DNA of 64,000 nucleotides, taken from assembly GCA_037189645.1 (NCBI GenBank), contig JBBCIY010000002.1, positions 186,001 through 250,000 on the forward strand, written 5' to 3'. Origin of the DNA: Taishania sp037189645 (GTDB taxonomy: Bacteria; Bacteroidota; Bacteroidia; Flavobacteriales_D; Crocinitomicaceae). The position numbers were made by a program, and so were the translations under genes. The notes below the pieces were generated by a model that did not search any database, was not told the DNA's origin, and was given only the letters and a program-made list of their open reading frames with translations. Positions within the stretch are counted from its first letter, which is position 1; each line of letters starts with the position of its first letter. Positions 43,076 to 51,179 of this stretch are shown one piece after another.

Positions 43076-43462
43076 TTAACGTTTAGAGAACTGGAATTTC
43101 TTACGCGCTTTCGGTTGTCCCGGCTTCTTACGCTCAACCATACGTGGGTCACGTGTGGTCAGTCCTTCTTCTTTCAACAATGGCTTGTTTTCAGCGTTTA
43201 CTTCGATCAAAGCACGTGTAATCCCCAAACGGATTGCTTCTGCCTGGCCGTTGATTCCTCCTCCTGCTACGTTCACAGTAACATCAAATTGTCCTGCAGT
43301 TTCCGTCAGTTTGAACGGCTGTTCGATTTTATACTGAAGAACGTCTACCGGGAAAAACTCCTTGTAGTCCTTCTTGTTAACAGTCACGTTACCTTTTCCT
43401 GGTGTCATGTAGACACGGGCAACAGCTGTTTTTCTTCTTCCTAATGTGTTAATTACTTCCAT
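43076..43462 (-). CDS. rpsI: 30S ribosomal protein S9
   Basis: S9 reaches the P-site tRNA with its C-terminal tail. The 128-residue protein has NTLGRRKTAVARVYM at the start, GGGINGQAEAIRLGITRAL in the middle and ends RKKPGQPKARKKFQFSKR, the conserved basic tail with Lys-Arg at the end. The ATG at 43462 gives a four-base gap to rplM and the family length. An earlier in-frame start would overlap rplM. Confidence 0.97.
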   Translation of the reverse strand: MEVINTLGRRKTAVARVYMTPGKGNVTVNKKDYKEFFPVDVLQYKIEQPFKLTETAGQFDVTVNVAGGGINGQAEAIRLGITRALIEVNAENKPLLKEEGLTTRDPRMVERKKPGQPKARKKFQFSKR

Positions 43463-43466
43463 GCGA

Positions 43467-43922
43467 TTAATTGAATGTATCAAGGTTTAATACTTCTGGC
43501 TTTTGAGCTTCTTGTTTGTGCTCTGAACCAGTATAAACTTTCAGATTTCTGTACAGGGCACGTCCTAAAGTATTTTTAGGCAGCATTCCTTTTACAGCTT
43601 TTTCGATCAGACGGGTAGGATTCTTTTCCAATTGCTCCTGAGCAGAAAGAATACGCTGTCCACCCGGATAACCAGTGTAACGGATGTACTCTTTGTCTAC
43701 CAGCTTCGTCCCTGAAAAAGATACCTTCTCAGCGTTGATAACGATCACGTTATCACCACAATCAGCATGAGGTGTATAGTTCGGCTTGTGTTTCCCGCGC
43801 AGAACTTTAGACACCTTACTAGCCAAGCGACCAACTGTCTGGCCCTCAGCGTCCACTACAAACCACTTTTTATCAGCGGTTTCTTTGTTAGCGGAAACGG
43901 TTTTGTAACTTAATGTATCCAC
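43467..43922 (-). CDS. rplM: 50S ribosomal protein L13
   Basis: L13 is an early 50S assembly protein. The 151-residue protein has KKWFVVDAEGQTVGRLAS, RGKHKPNYTPHADCGDNVIVINAEK, and the GMLPKNTLGRALYRNLKVYTG signature. It begins the rplM-rpsI-rpsB-tsf operon, behind a consensus promoter and a leader of about 50 bases that can form a hairpin. Confidence 0.97.
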   Translation of the reverse strand: MDTLSYKTVSANKETADKKWFVVDAEGQTVGRLASKVSKVLRGKHKPNYTPHADCGDNVIVINAEKVSFSGTKLVDKEYIRYTGYPGGQRILSAQEQLEKNPTRLIEKAVKGMLPKNTLGRALYRNLKVYTGSEHKQEAQKPEVLNLDTFN

Positions 43923-43951
43923 AATTTTACGTTTAAATAATAAGACAATTT

Positions 43952-43976
43952 ACCCCTCCCAATATGGAAAGGGGGT
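43952..43976 (-). promoter_or_regulatory. candidate hairpin in the rplM leader
   Basis: In the minus-strand 5' leader, ACCCC pairs with GGGGT (43972-43976 and 43952-43956), with a further TCC/GGA pairing inside, at the predicted start of the transcript and 30 bases before the rplM ATG. Ribosomal leader candidates have been described before rplM in Bacteroidota; I cannot check whether this one matches. Confidence 0.4.
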
Positions 43977-43977
43977 G

Positions 43978-44007
43978 CAAAGATAGTAAATTGATTTTTA
44001 TTAACAA
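43978..44007 (-). promoter_or_regulatory. consensus promoter of the rplM-rpsI-rpsB-tsf operon
   Basis: On the minus strand, TTG (44005-44007), a 19-base spacer and TATCTTTG (43978-43985) match the consensus exactly. It is identical in form to the tRNA-cluster promoter. The rest of the 308-base rplM/DUF1800 divergent region (43923-44230) shows nothing beyond this, the hairpin and the DUF1800 promoter. Confidence 0.8.
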
Positions 44008-44180
44008 ATGAAATGTCAATAAAATCTTTTTTCAGTAGAGCTGAAACAGGAATGAATGTTTGGACCTCCGGTGATTCAGGCTGTCTGGACATATAAGAAC
44101 AGTGGAATGTCTTGGGTTTTTAAAATCAGCTGTTTATCATGAGTCGTGGGAAGTTTCACACAATTTTAATTGAAAACGTA

Positions 44181-44211
44181 TTGAAATAACTGAAAAATAT
44201 CTCTATTTTTG
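44181..44211 (+). promoter_or_regulatory. consensus promoter of the DUF1800-DUF1501 operon
   Basis: TTG at 44181-44183, a 20-base spacer and TATTTTTG at 44204-44211 match the consensus. The ATG at 44231 lies 19 bases downstream. Confidence 0.75.
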
Positions 44212-44230
44212 AGGAACAAAGAAACTACTT

Positions 44231-45874
44231 ATGGCATCCTTAAATCCGATTTCAGGAGTATTGGGATTCCAAAGGGCTGGACATTTACTAAGACGAGCAA
44301 CTTTTGGACCGGATATTTCTACTATTAATACCTTTGCAACAATGACCGTCCAGGACGCAATTGATGCGTTGTTGCAACAAGATCCGGAACCTCCGTTCCC
44401 GGTAGACCCGATGAGCGGCACAGACTGGGTATATCCGAACACAAGACACCCGGACGTATTTAATGATACCCTCTCCCGTTATACCTGCAGCTGGTGGATG
44501 GAAAATGCACGTGCTTCAGGTGCGAACCTTACAGAGCGGATGGTTTGGTTCTACTATACCCACTTCCCGATGATTATGTCACGGATCGAATCCAGGCCGC
44601 AGTTTGCGGTTGATTACCTCCGGCTGCTGCGCTATTATGCGCTTGGAAATTATAAGGAGCTTACAAAAGCATTGTGCATCGACAACGCGATGCTGATACA
44701 CCTGGACGGAAATCTGAACATCAAGAGCGTGCCGCAGGAGAATTTCGCCCGCGAATTCCTGGAATTGTTTACTGTGGGAAAAGGGGAAGAGGTCGGAGTA
44801 GGTGACTATACAACCTTTACGGAACAGGATGTGCAGATGGCAACCAGGGTGCTGACAGGATGGGGGATTGACGATACATTCCAGACGGTTGACGCAGTGA
44901 CGGGAATCCCAACCGGTAAGGTAAAAGGAACCGGTACCGTATCTTCACAGCATGACATCACCTCCAAACAGTTTTCTGCGGCTTTTAACAATACAGTGAT
45001 CGCTACCTCCGGGATCGTCGGGGCAAATGCCCAGGTCCAGGCAGTATACGATGAGCTGGATGAATTTATCGCCATGATCTTTGATTCTCCCTATACCGCC
45101 AGGAATATCTGCAGGAGAATCTACCGGGAATTTGTGTATTTCGACATCACACCGGAGATCGAAAATGACGTCATCGAGCCATTGGCAAATGTGCTGCGTG
45201 CGAATGATTATGAAATTGCCAGCGTGCTGGAAATACTGTTGCAAAGCGAGCACTTTTACGACGAAGATACGGTTCCTACAAATGACGATAACATTGGTGC
45301 GATCATCAAATCCCCGATGGACCTGGTGATCGGCACGATGCGGCTGTTCAGCCTGCAGGTTCCGGACAGGACGACAGACCTGGAAGCACATTATCAGCTG
45401 TACCAGAACCTGATCCAAGAGCTGAGCTCCCAGGGACTGGAAATTTTTGAGCCATACGATGTGGCGGGGCATGACCCGTATTTTCAGCTGCCTGATTTCC
45501 AGCGTTACTGGATTTCGTCCAATTACCTGGCGAACCGGTACAAATTCATTGAACATATATTAGTAGGGATCAGCGCGAATGGGAACGAGCTGATGCGCCT
45601 GGATTTCGTTCAGTTCGTAAGAGACAACTGTTCCGATCCTGCGAATGCCACGACATTGGTACAGGAGCTGGTGGATTGGCTGCTCCCGATCACGCTGAGC
45701 ACAGACCGGTTTAATTATTTCAGGGATGCGGTTCTTCTGGACCAGCTTTCAGAGATCAACTGGTCGGTGGAGTGGAACAATTACATGACGACAAGCAACG
45801 ATACCAATGTACGGCTGCAATTGGAAGCGTTGGCCCTGGCAATGATGCAGTCACCCGAATACCAACTTTATTAA
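44231..45874 (+). CDS. DUF1800 family protein
   Basis: This 547-residue protein belongs to the DUF1800 family (PF08811): HLLRRATFGP at 20-29, then WWMENARASG, ENFAREFLELFTVG near 175 and TEQDVQMATRVLTGW. Function is not established for the family, which nearly always pairs with a DUF1501 gene. No Sec or Tat signal is visible: the family domain starts within 20 residues of the ATG. Export on its own is therefore unlikely. It is first in a four-gene operon, 10 bases before the DUF1501 gene. Confidence 0.88.
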   Translation: MASLNPISGVLGFQRAGHLLRRATFGPDISTINTFATMTVQDAIDALLQQDPEPPFPVDPMSGTDWVYPNTRHPDVFNDTLSRYTCSWWMENARASGANLTERMVWFYYTHFPMIMSRIESRPQFAVDYLRLLRYYALGNYKELTKALCIDNAMLIHLDGNLNIKSVPQENFAREFLELFTVGKGEEVGVGDYTTFTEQDVQMATRVLTGWGIDDTFQTVDAVTGIPTGKVKGTGTVSSQHDITSKQFSAAFNNTVIATSGIVGANAQVQAVYDELDEFIAMIFDSPYTARNICRRIYREFVYFDITPEIENDVIEPLANVLRANDYEIASVLEILLQSEHFYDEDTVPTNDDNIGAIIKSPMDLVIGTMRLFSLQVPDRTTDLEAHYQLYQNLIQELSSQGLEIFEPYDVAGHDPYFQLPDFQRYWISSNYLANRYKFIEHILVGISANGNELMRLDFVQFVRDNCSDPANATTLVQELVDWLLPITLSTDRFNYFRDAVLLDQLSEINWSVEWNNYMTTSNDTNVRLQLEALALAMMQSPEYQLY

Positions 45875-45884
45875 TCCGTCTGCA

Positions 45885-47531
45885 ATGAAAAGAAGAGATT
45901 TTTTACGTTTAACATCACTTGCAGGTTCAGGATTACTGTTGAATCTGAATGGGATCAAGCTTCACGCGATGGAGCAGAACTATTTTCTGAATAACCTGGC
46001 CAAGTCAAGCAGCAATGACCGTATCCTGGTGCTGATCCAGCTTCACGGAGGTAACGATGGGCTGAACATGGTGATCCCGATTGATGGATACGGGCATTAT
46101 TATAATTACCGTCCGAATATTGCCATTCCGCAGACAGGATCGAGAAAATATATCACATTGGACCCGAATTTGCCCGGTAACAGGCAGGTTGGGCTGCATC
46201 CCGATATGGTCGCTGCGAAAGCAATGTACGATGACGGGAAAATGGCGATCGTTCAGAATGTTTCCTATGAGAACATGAACGGTTCACACTTCCGGAGCCG
46301 GGACATCTGGTACATGGGAGGTGATTACAATGAATATTTCAGCTCGGGATGGATGGGTCGTTACCTGGACCACCTTTACCCGGGGTATCCTACAGGCTAT
46401 CCAAGCTCACAGGTTCCGGATCCGCTTGCGATAGAGATCGGAACAGGCGTTTCCCTGGCATTCCACAGGAACGAAGGTATCCCGATGGGGCTTTCCGTGC
46501 AGGATCCGAATGCGTTTTACAACCTCATTAACAGCGTAGGAGGAGAGTTGCCGATCAGCTTGCCGGACACACATGCCGGAGATGAAATTGAATACATCAT
46601 GCAGATTGAACGCCAGTCGAACAATTATGCGGAACGCCTGAGAGATGTTTACAATGCCGGGACCAATTCTTCGACGATCTACCCGGACCTGTATCCGTTT
46701 GTTGCACCGAGCAGTGCGGTCAGCAATCCGCTGGCGCCGCAATTGAAAATCGTTTCACGGCTGATCAGCGGCGGGATCGGTACCAAGATTTTCCTGTGCA
46801 GGATCGGAGGTTTCGATACACATGCCAACCAGGTAGTGAATAACAATACAACGATGGGAGGCCATGCAGCCTTGCTTTACCATATTTCTTCTGCTGTAAA
46901 GGCATTTTACGAAGATCTGGGCAATCTTGGTCTTGCTGACCGTGTTCTGACAATGACGTTCTCCGAATTCGGGCGAAGGGTTGCTTCCAATGCGAGCTAC
47001 GGTACAGACCATGGGAACGCGGCTCCGATGCTGATCTTCGGTACATGCCTGAACCCAGGAGTTTACGGTACGAACCCGGACCTGCTCAATCTGCATAATG
47101 GGAACATTCCGATGCAGCACGATTACAGGCAGGTATTCAGCTCCGTGGTGAAAGACTGGTTCGGGGCTTCCGACGCGGCGATAGAAGCAGTGGAGTTTGA
47201 AGATTACATCGACAACCGGGTGGATTATATCAATTGCAAGGAATTGGGATTGACAGAGCTGTTTAAAGAGAACCTGTGGCTGAAGTGCCATCCGAATCCT
47301 ACTACCGGGAAAACAACCGTCACTTACTTCTTAAGGAACAATGCGGATGTAAAGATCGAAGTCCGGGATGTGAACGGGCGTTCTCTGGCGCTGATTCAAA
47401 AGAAAGATTCGGCCGAAGGCGAGCATACATTGGAGTTAGACCTTTCACGCTTTCAGAATGGAATGTATATCGTGGCGCTGATCATTAATGATAACGCTAC
47501 AGTAACTCAAAAAGTGATAGTAAACAGATGA
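45885..47531 (+). CDS. DUF1501 protein with twin-arginine N-terminus and type IX C-terminal domain
   Basis: The 548-residue protein starts MKRRDFLRLTSLAGSGLLL, a twin-arginine (Tat) signal. The core is a DUF1501 (alkaline phosphatase/sulfatase superfamily-like) domain with QLHGGNDGLNMVIP, GSHFRSRDIWYMGG, GGFDTHANQV and TFSEFGRRVASN. From about 460 on, CHPNPTTGKTTV and a final QNGMYIVALII form a type A sorting domain of the type IX system. A folded protein would thus cross the inner membrane by Tat and the outer membrane by type IX. The catalytic threonine/serine of true sulfatases is not identifiable. Confidence 0.88.
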   Translation: MKRRDFLRLTSLAGSGLLLNLNGIKLHAMEQNYFLNNLAKSSSNDRILVLIQLHGGNDGLNMVIPIDGYGHYYNYRPNIAIPQTGSRKYITLDPNLPGNRQVGLHPDMVAAKAMYDDGKMAIVQNVSYENMNGSHFRSRDIWYMGGDYNEYFSSGWMGRYLDHLYPGYPTGYPSSQVPDPLAIEIGTGVSLAFHRNEGIPMGLSVQDPNAFYNLINSVGGELPISLPDTHAGDEIEYIMQIERQSNNYAERLRDVYNAGTNSSTIYPDLYPFVAPSSAVSNPLAPQLKIVSRLISGGIGTKIFLCRIGGFDTHANQVVNNNTTMGGHAALLYHISSAVKAFYEDLGNLGLADRVLTMTFSEFGRRVASNASYGTDHGNAAPMLIFGTCLNPGVYGTNPDLLNLHNGNIPMQHDYRQVFSSVVKDWFGASDAAIEAVEFEDYIDNRVDYINCKELGLTELFKENLWLKCHPNPTTGKTTVTYFLRNNADVKIEVRDVNGRSLALIQKKDSAEGEHTLELDLSRFQNGMYIVALIINDNATVTQKVIVNR

Positions 47532-48394
47532 TGAAGCAGAAATATACCCTTATTGTATGCATGCTGTTTTGTGTTGTCGTTCAGGCAACGGCACAAACGA
47601 GCAACAATGTCTATCGGAAATACAAGCTGTATGTAGGATTGATAGGAGGAGTCAACTTTACCCTGCCGGAAATAAAAGAAAGGCACAGTATCCTGGTACC
47701 TACCGATTTGTCCGGTGACAGCCCCTATGAAAAAGAATATGGAAAGTTGTACAGAAATATGGGAACTCAGTTTGGATTCTATTTTTCCTATGGATTGACC
47801 CCGAAATTGTCACTTGTGTTTCAACCCAATTACCAGACCTACAAGCTCAATTACATGACAAGCTATGGATGGACGGATACCGTTAATATGATGGACTTCG
47901 AACAGGAAATGAAGCATGTTCAGAAATTCTCATATTTCACGCTTCCGGTCGCTGTCCGGTGGGATTTCAGAACCAAAAGATTTTCACCGTATGTGCAAGT
48001 GGGCTTCTTTACTGAATTCCGGCACAGGGGCAACAAGACGATCTATTATGACCACACCATTGATGAAGAAGTAGATGAGCAATCGGCAAACACTTCGTCC
48101 AGTGACGTGGGAATTACAGATCACATCAATAAATTCAACATCGGTCCGTATGCCGGTCTGGGAATCGCATACAACGCTCCATACTTTACCATCGGGCTGG
48201 AAGGTAATTTCCGGTATGGGCTCCTGGACGTTGTAAATAACAGGAACCGTTATTCCGATGTGACGGGCTTTGCTGCTCAGTACCTGGATGTGCTGGATCA
48301 GTTCAGGCTGGCAAATATAAACGTCCAGATGAAGCTGATCTTTCCGATCAATAATGCTGTGAATATTCATTTACGAGGTCGTACTAAATATTAA
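47528..48394 (+). CDS. outer-membrane beta-barrel protein (PorT-like)
   Basis: The 288-residue protein has a Sec signal (cut after VVVQATA) and a barrel with many alternating strands: YVGLIGGVNFTLPE, FGFYFSYGLTPKLSLVFQPNYQ, YFTLPVAVRWDF, GPYAGLGIAYN. It resembles the OMP_b-brl_2 group that includes PorT. The start codon overlaps the DUF1501 stop by four bases, so it is coupled to that cargo. It might hold or display the DUF1501 product at the surface, which is inference. Confidence 0.8.
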   Translation: MMKQKYTLIVCMLFCVVVQATAQTSNNVYRKYKLYVGLIGGVNFTLPEIKERHSILVPTDLSGDSPYEKEYGKLYRNMGTQFGFYFSYGLTPKLSLVFQPNYQTYKLNYMTSYGWTDTVNMMDFEQEMKHVQKFSYFTLPVAVRWDFRTKRFSPYVQVGFFTEFRHRGNKTIYYDHTIDEEVDEQSANTSSSDVGITDHINKFNIGPYAGLGIAYNAPYFTIGLEGNFRYGLLDVVNNRNRYSDVTGFAAQYLDVLDQFRLANINVQMKLIFPINNAVNIHLRGRTKY

Positions 48395-48399
48395 GGAAC

Positions 48400-49587
48400 A
48401 TGAGGTCATTTATAATTAAGTTAACAAAAAGTGCCGCGATGCTGGCTGTGATACTGTTCCTTGCCGGGTGTAAGAAAGACGATTTTGAGCCGGAAGAGTC
48501 ATTTATAAGAGTGTACAATGAGCTGGAGGGAAATAAGAATTATGTTCCCCTGGGTATCCGGCAGACAAGTGACCAGGGATTCCTGATCCTCAGCGCTTAT
48601 GACGGATGGAACATCCTCGCGATGAAGATTGATAAAACAGGTAATTTTGTGTGGAAGTCACCCTTGCCATCCAACTATGTCAATGCCACTCCGAATCTCA
48701 TTGAGCACCAGGGTCGGTTCTATTTTGTCTGCATGGACCAGGTCGGGTTGTTCGCCTACGTGATGCAGGTCGATGACGCTTCGGGAACGATCAGTGAAGT
48801 CAGTAATTTCCCTGGGATCATTTACCCGACATGTGCTTACAGCAATGGGACGTCATTTTTTATCCAGAATTATGAACGTTACACGTTCCAGACCGGGATT
48901 CACCAGCTGGATGCTTCACTTACCGGGATCGCCCAGTCGGGAAGCTTGAACATCCTTACAGACATCGAGGAAAGGATCGTCGATCACATCAATTATACCG
49001 GGCGCAGAATGCCTTTTTCGATTCATTCCACCCCGGAAAACGATCGCCTTGTAATGAGCTGTTTTTATAATTACAGCTTTTCGCTTGTTTTCCTGGATCC
49101 GAACCTGCAATTCTCAGGAGTTTACAACGGGGCGAATTTCAACGGTGGCGTAAATGCTGTTTTGCCAAAGGGGAACGCTGTGTATTCGGTGGCACGATTC
49201 TCATTTGACAACCTGTATTTCAATCCCGGCGCAACTTTGAATCCTGCGGGGATAGACATCGCGGAAAACATTCCGGCACAAGGTTTTTCCGAGCTTGATC
49301 CTGCCCGACCGGTAGTGATCAGGTCCGTTGAGGTAAGCGGAACACCGTATGTTGCCATGATGGCTTCAACAAGAAGCAACCAGCTGCTGATCAGCTTTTT
49401 CGATGGTTCCGGTGAATTGAAAGCGAAAAAATACATCGGCAAAAATATTCCGTATACGATCTGTGATGCCCATCCTACCGGAGATGGCGGCCTGATGCTG
49501 TTGATCCAGGCAAAGATCATGGGAAGCTACAACCGCATAGCCACGATCCGTCTTTCTGATGAGGAGCTGGAAGAGCTGTTTGAATAA
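48400..49587 (+). CDS. lipoprotein of unknown function, beta-propeller-like
   Basis: The 395-residue protein has a good lipobox with the acceptor C24 (LAGCKKDDF). The mature part repeats strands ending in short DG or GN turns (LSAYDGWNILAMKIDKTGNF, YFVCMDQVGLFAYVMQVDD). This resembles a beta-propeller with TolB/PQQ-like blades, but I recognise no specific family. It is the last gene of the operon, six bases after the barrel gene. Confidence 0.72.
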   Translation: MRSFIIKLTKSAAMLAVILFLAGCKKDDFEPEESFIRVYNELEGNKNYVPLGIRQTSDQGFLILSAYDGWNILAMKIDKTGNFVWKSPLPSNYVNATPNLIEHQGRFYFVCMDQVGLFAYVMQVDDASGTISEVSNFPGIIYPTCAYSNGTSFFIQNYERYTFQTGIHQLDASLTGIAQSGSLNILTDIEERIVDHINYTGRRMPFSIHSTPENDRLVMSCFYNYSFSLVFLDPNLQFSGVYNGANFNGGVNAVLPKGNAVYSVARFSFDNLYFNPGATLNPAGIDIAENIPAQGFSELDPARPVVIRSVEVSGTPYVAMMASTRSNQLLISFFDGSGELKAKKYIGKNIPYTICDAHPTGDGGLMLLIQAKIMGSYNRIATIRLSDEELEELFE

Positions 49588-49689
49588 CCATCCGGCAGCT
49601 GATCTTCATTCCTTATTTATTTTGTACTTTTTAACAAATCAACTGTAACAACTTTCAGGTAAATACGAATCAGTTGCTCATTGTTTTTT

Positions 49690-49697
49690 TAACTTTG
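49690..49697 (+). promoter_or_regulatory. -7 element before dut
   Basis: TAACTTTG is a perfect TAnnTTTG, 23 bases before the GTG of dut. The nearest TTG gives a spacer of 13, too short for a -33 box. Confidence 0.5.
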
Positions 49698-49720
49698 CTT
49701 GTTTAGACAAACAGCAAACA

Positions 49721-50155
49721 GTGAAAGTTAAGATAATCAATCAGTCAAAACACCCGTTGCCACAGTATGAAACGGCGTTTTCTGCCGGGATGGATGTGCG
49801 TGCGAACCTGGATGCCCCGGTCGTGCTCAAACCATTGGAAAGAACGCTTGTAAAGACAGGGTTGTTCCTGGAACTGCCACAGGGCTGTGAATGCCAGGTA
49901 AGGCCCCGCAGCGGACTGGCGCTGAAAAAAGGAATCACGGTGCTTAATTCACCCGGGACGATCGATGCCGATTACCGGGGAGAGGTAGGAGTGATCCTGA
50001 TCAATCTTTCCAATGAGGAGTTTGTTATTGAAGACGGAGAACGCGTCGCTCAATTGGTATTTGCCAAACACAAGCAGGCAAAATTTAAAGTTGTAGAATC
50101 CCTTTCAGAAACAGAGCGGGGAGCAGGAGGTTTCGGAAGCACGGGAGTGAAATAA
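49721..50155 (+). CDS. dut: dUTP diphosphatase
   Basis: Dut hydrolyses dUTP to dUMP, keeping uracil out of DNA and feeding thymidylate synthesis. The 144-residue trimeric-type protein has all five motifs: AGMDVRA (1), RPRSGLALK (2), GTIDADYRGE (3) with the catalytic Asp, DGERVAQLV (4) and the flexible ERGAGGFGSTG (5). The start is GTG at 49721; no ATG lies near the N-terminus. It opens an operon of envelope genes. Confidence 0.97.
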   Translation: MKVKIINQSKHPLPQYETAFSAGMDVRANLDAPVVLKPLERTLVKTGLFLELPQGCECQVRPRSGLALKKGITVLNSPGTIDADYRGEVGVILINLSNEEFVIEDGERVAQLVFAKHKQAKFKVVESLSETERGAGGFGSTGVK

Positions 50156-50168
50156 AAACCAGAAGATA

Positions 50169-51179
50169 ATGAACATAATCATCCCAATGGCGGGGAGAGG
50201 AAGCCGCCTCAGACCACATACGTTAACCGTTCCGAAACCATTGGTCCCGGTTGGTGGAAAACCGATCGTTCACCGGCTGGTGGAGGACATTGCAGGTGTC
50301 CTGAATAATAAAATTGATAACATTGCCTTTGTCGTCGGAGATTTCGGAACGGAAGTTGAACAGGAATTAATCCGTGTAGCTGAAAAACTGGGAGCAAAAG
50401 GATCGATTCATTATCAGACAGAACCACTGGGGACGGCACATGCCGTCTTGTGTGCTAAAGAACACCTCGTTGGACCTACTGTCGTGGCATTTGCCGACAC
50501 CTTATTCAAAGCGGACTTCAAAATTGATCCGGACGATGACGGGATTTTATGGGTGAAACAAATCGCCGACCCGTCTGCTTTTGGTGTCATAAAAATGAAT
50601 GAGCAGGGAGAGATCGTGGATTTTGTGGAAAAGCCGAAAGAATTTGTTTCCGACCTGGCAATGATCGGGATCTACTATTTCAGGGATGGAGAACGCTTAC
50701 GGAAAGAGCTGGAATACCTGATCGACAACCATGTCATCAAAGGGGGAGAATACCAATTGCCGGATGCTTTGCGTCGTCTGACAGAAGCAGGATATAAGTT
50801 CAAACCGGGGAAAGTCATCGAATGGCTGGATTGCGGAAACAAGGAAGTGACTGTTTTTACCAATCAGCGTGTACTGGAATACGACAAAGAACGGCATTCA
50901 CTTTTCCAGGCGGCATCCGCGACCATTGAAAACTCGATCATCATTGAACCGTGCTTTATCGGTGAAAATGTGAAGATCGTTGACTCGGTGGTTGGTCCGC
51001 ACGTTTCCGTGGGAGAAAACAGTGCTATTGTACATTCCGTAGTGAAAAACACGATCATACAGGAACATTCTTCGATCAGGAATGCAGTAGTAGCGGATTC
51101 CATGGTTGGTTCACACGCGCATTTCGAATCCGTGGCCCAGGATTTGAGTATCGGAGATTATACAACAATAAAAGGATGA
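50169..51179 (+). CDS. sugar nucleotidyltransferase with hexapeptide-repeat domain
   Basis: The 336-residue protein has an N-terminal nucleotidyltransferase domain with MAGRGSRLRPHTLTVPKPL (7-25), the family's GxGxRL...PKPL pattern, and DPSAFGVIK and EWLDCGN for substrate binding. A C-terminal left-handed beta-helix follows (IENSIIIEPCFIGENVKIVDS, SVVGPHVSVGENS). It resembles glucose-1-phosphate thymidylyl- or GlcNAc-1-phosphate uridylyl-type enzymes. The exact sugar is uncertain. The stop overlaps the TPR gene start as ATGA. Confidence 0.87.
   Translation: MNIIIPMAGRGSRLRPHTLTVPKPLVPVGGKPIVHRLVEDIAGVLNNKIDNIAFVVGDFGTEVEQELIRVAEKLGAKGSIHYQTEPLGTAHAVLCAKEHLVGPTVVAFADTLFKADFKIDPDDDGILWVKQIADPSAFGVIKMNEQGEIVDFVEKPKEFVSDLAMIGIYYFRDGERLRKELEYLIDNHVIKGGEYQLPDALRRLTEAGYKFKPGKVIEWLDCGNKEVTVFTNQRVLEYDKERHSLFQAASATIENSIIIEPCFIGENVKIVDSVVGPHVSVGENSAIVHSVVKNTIIQEHSSIRNAVVADSMVGSHAHFESVAQDLSIGDYTTIKG

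Noticed and set aside
45885..47531. Long minus-strand frames opposite the DUF1501 gene (up to 178 residues)
   Set aside because: No signal, domain or promoter; they mirror the codon pattern of the plus-strand gene.
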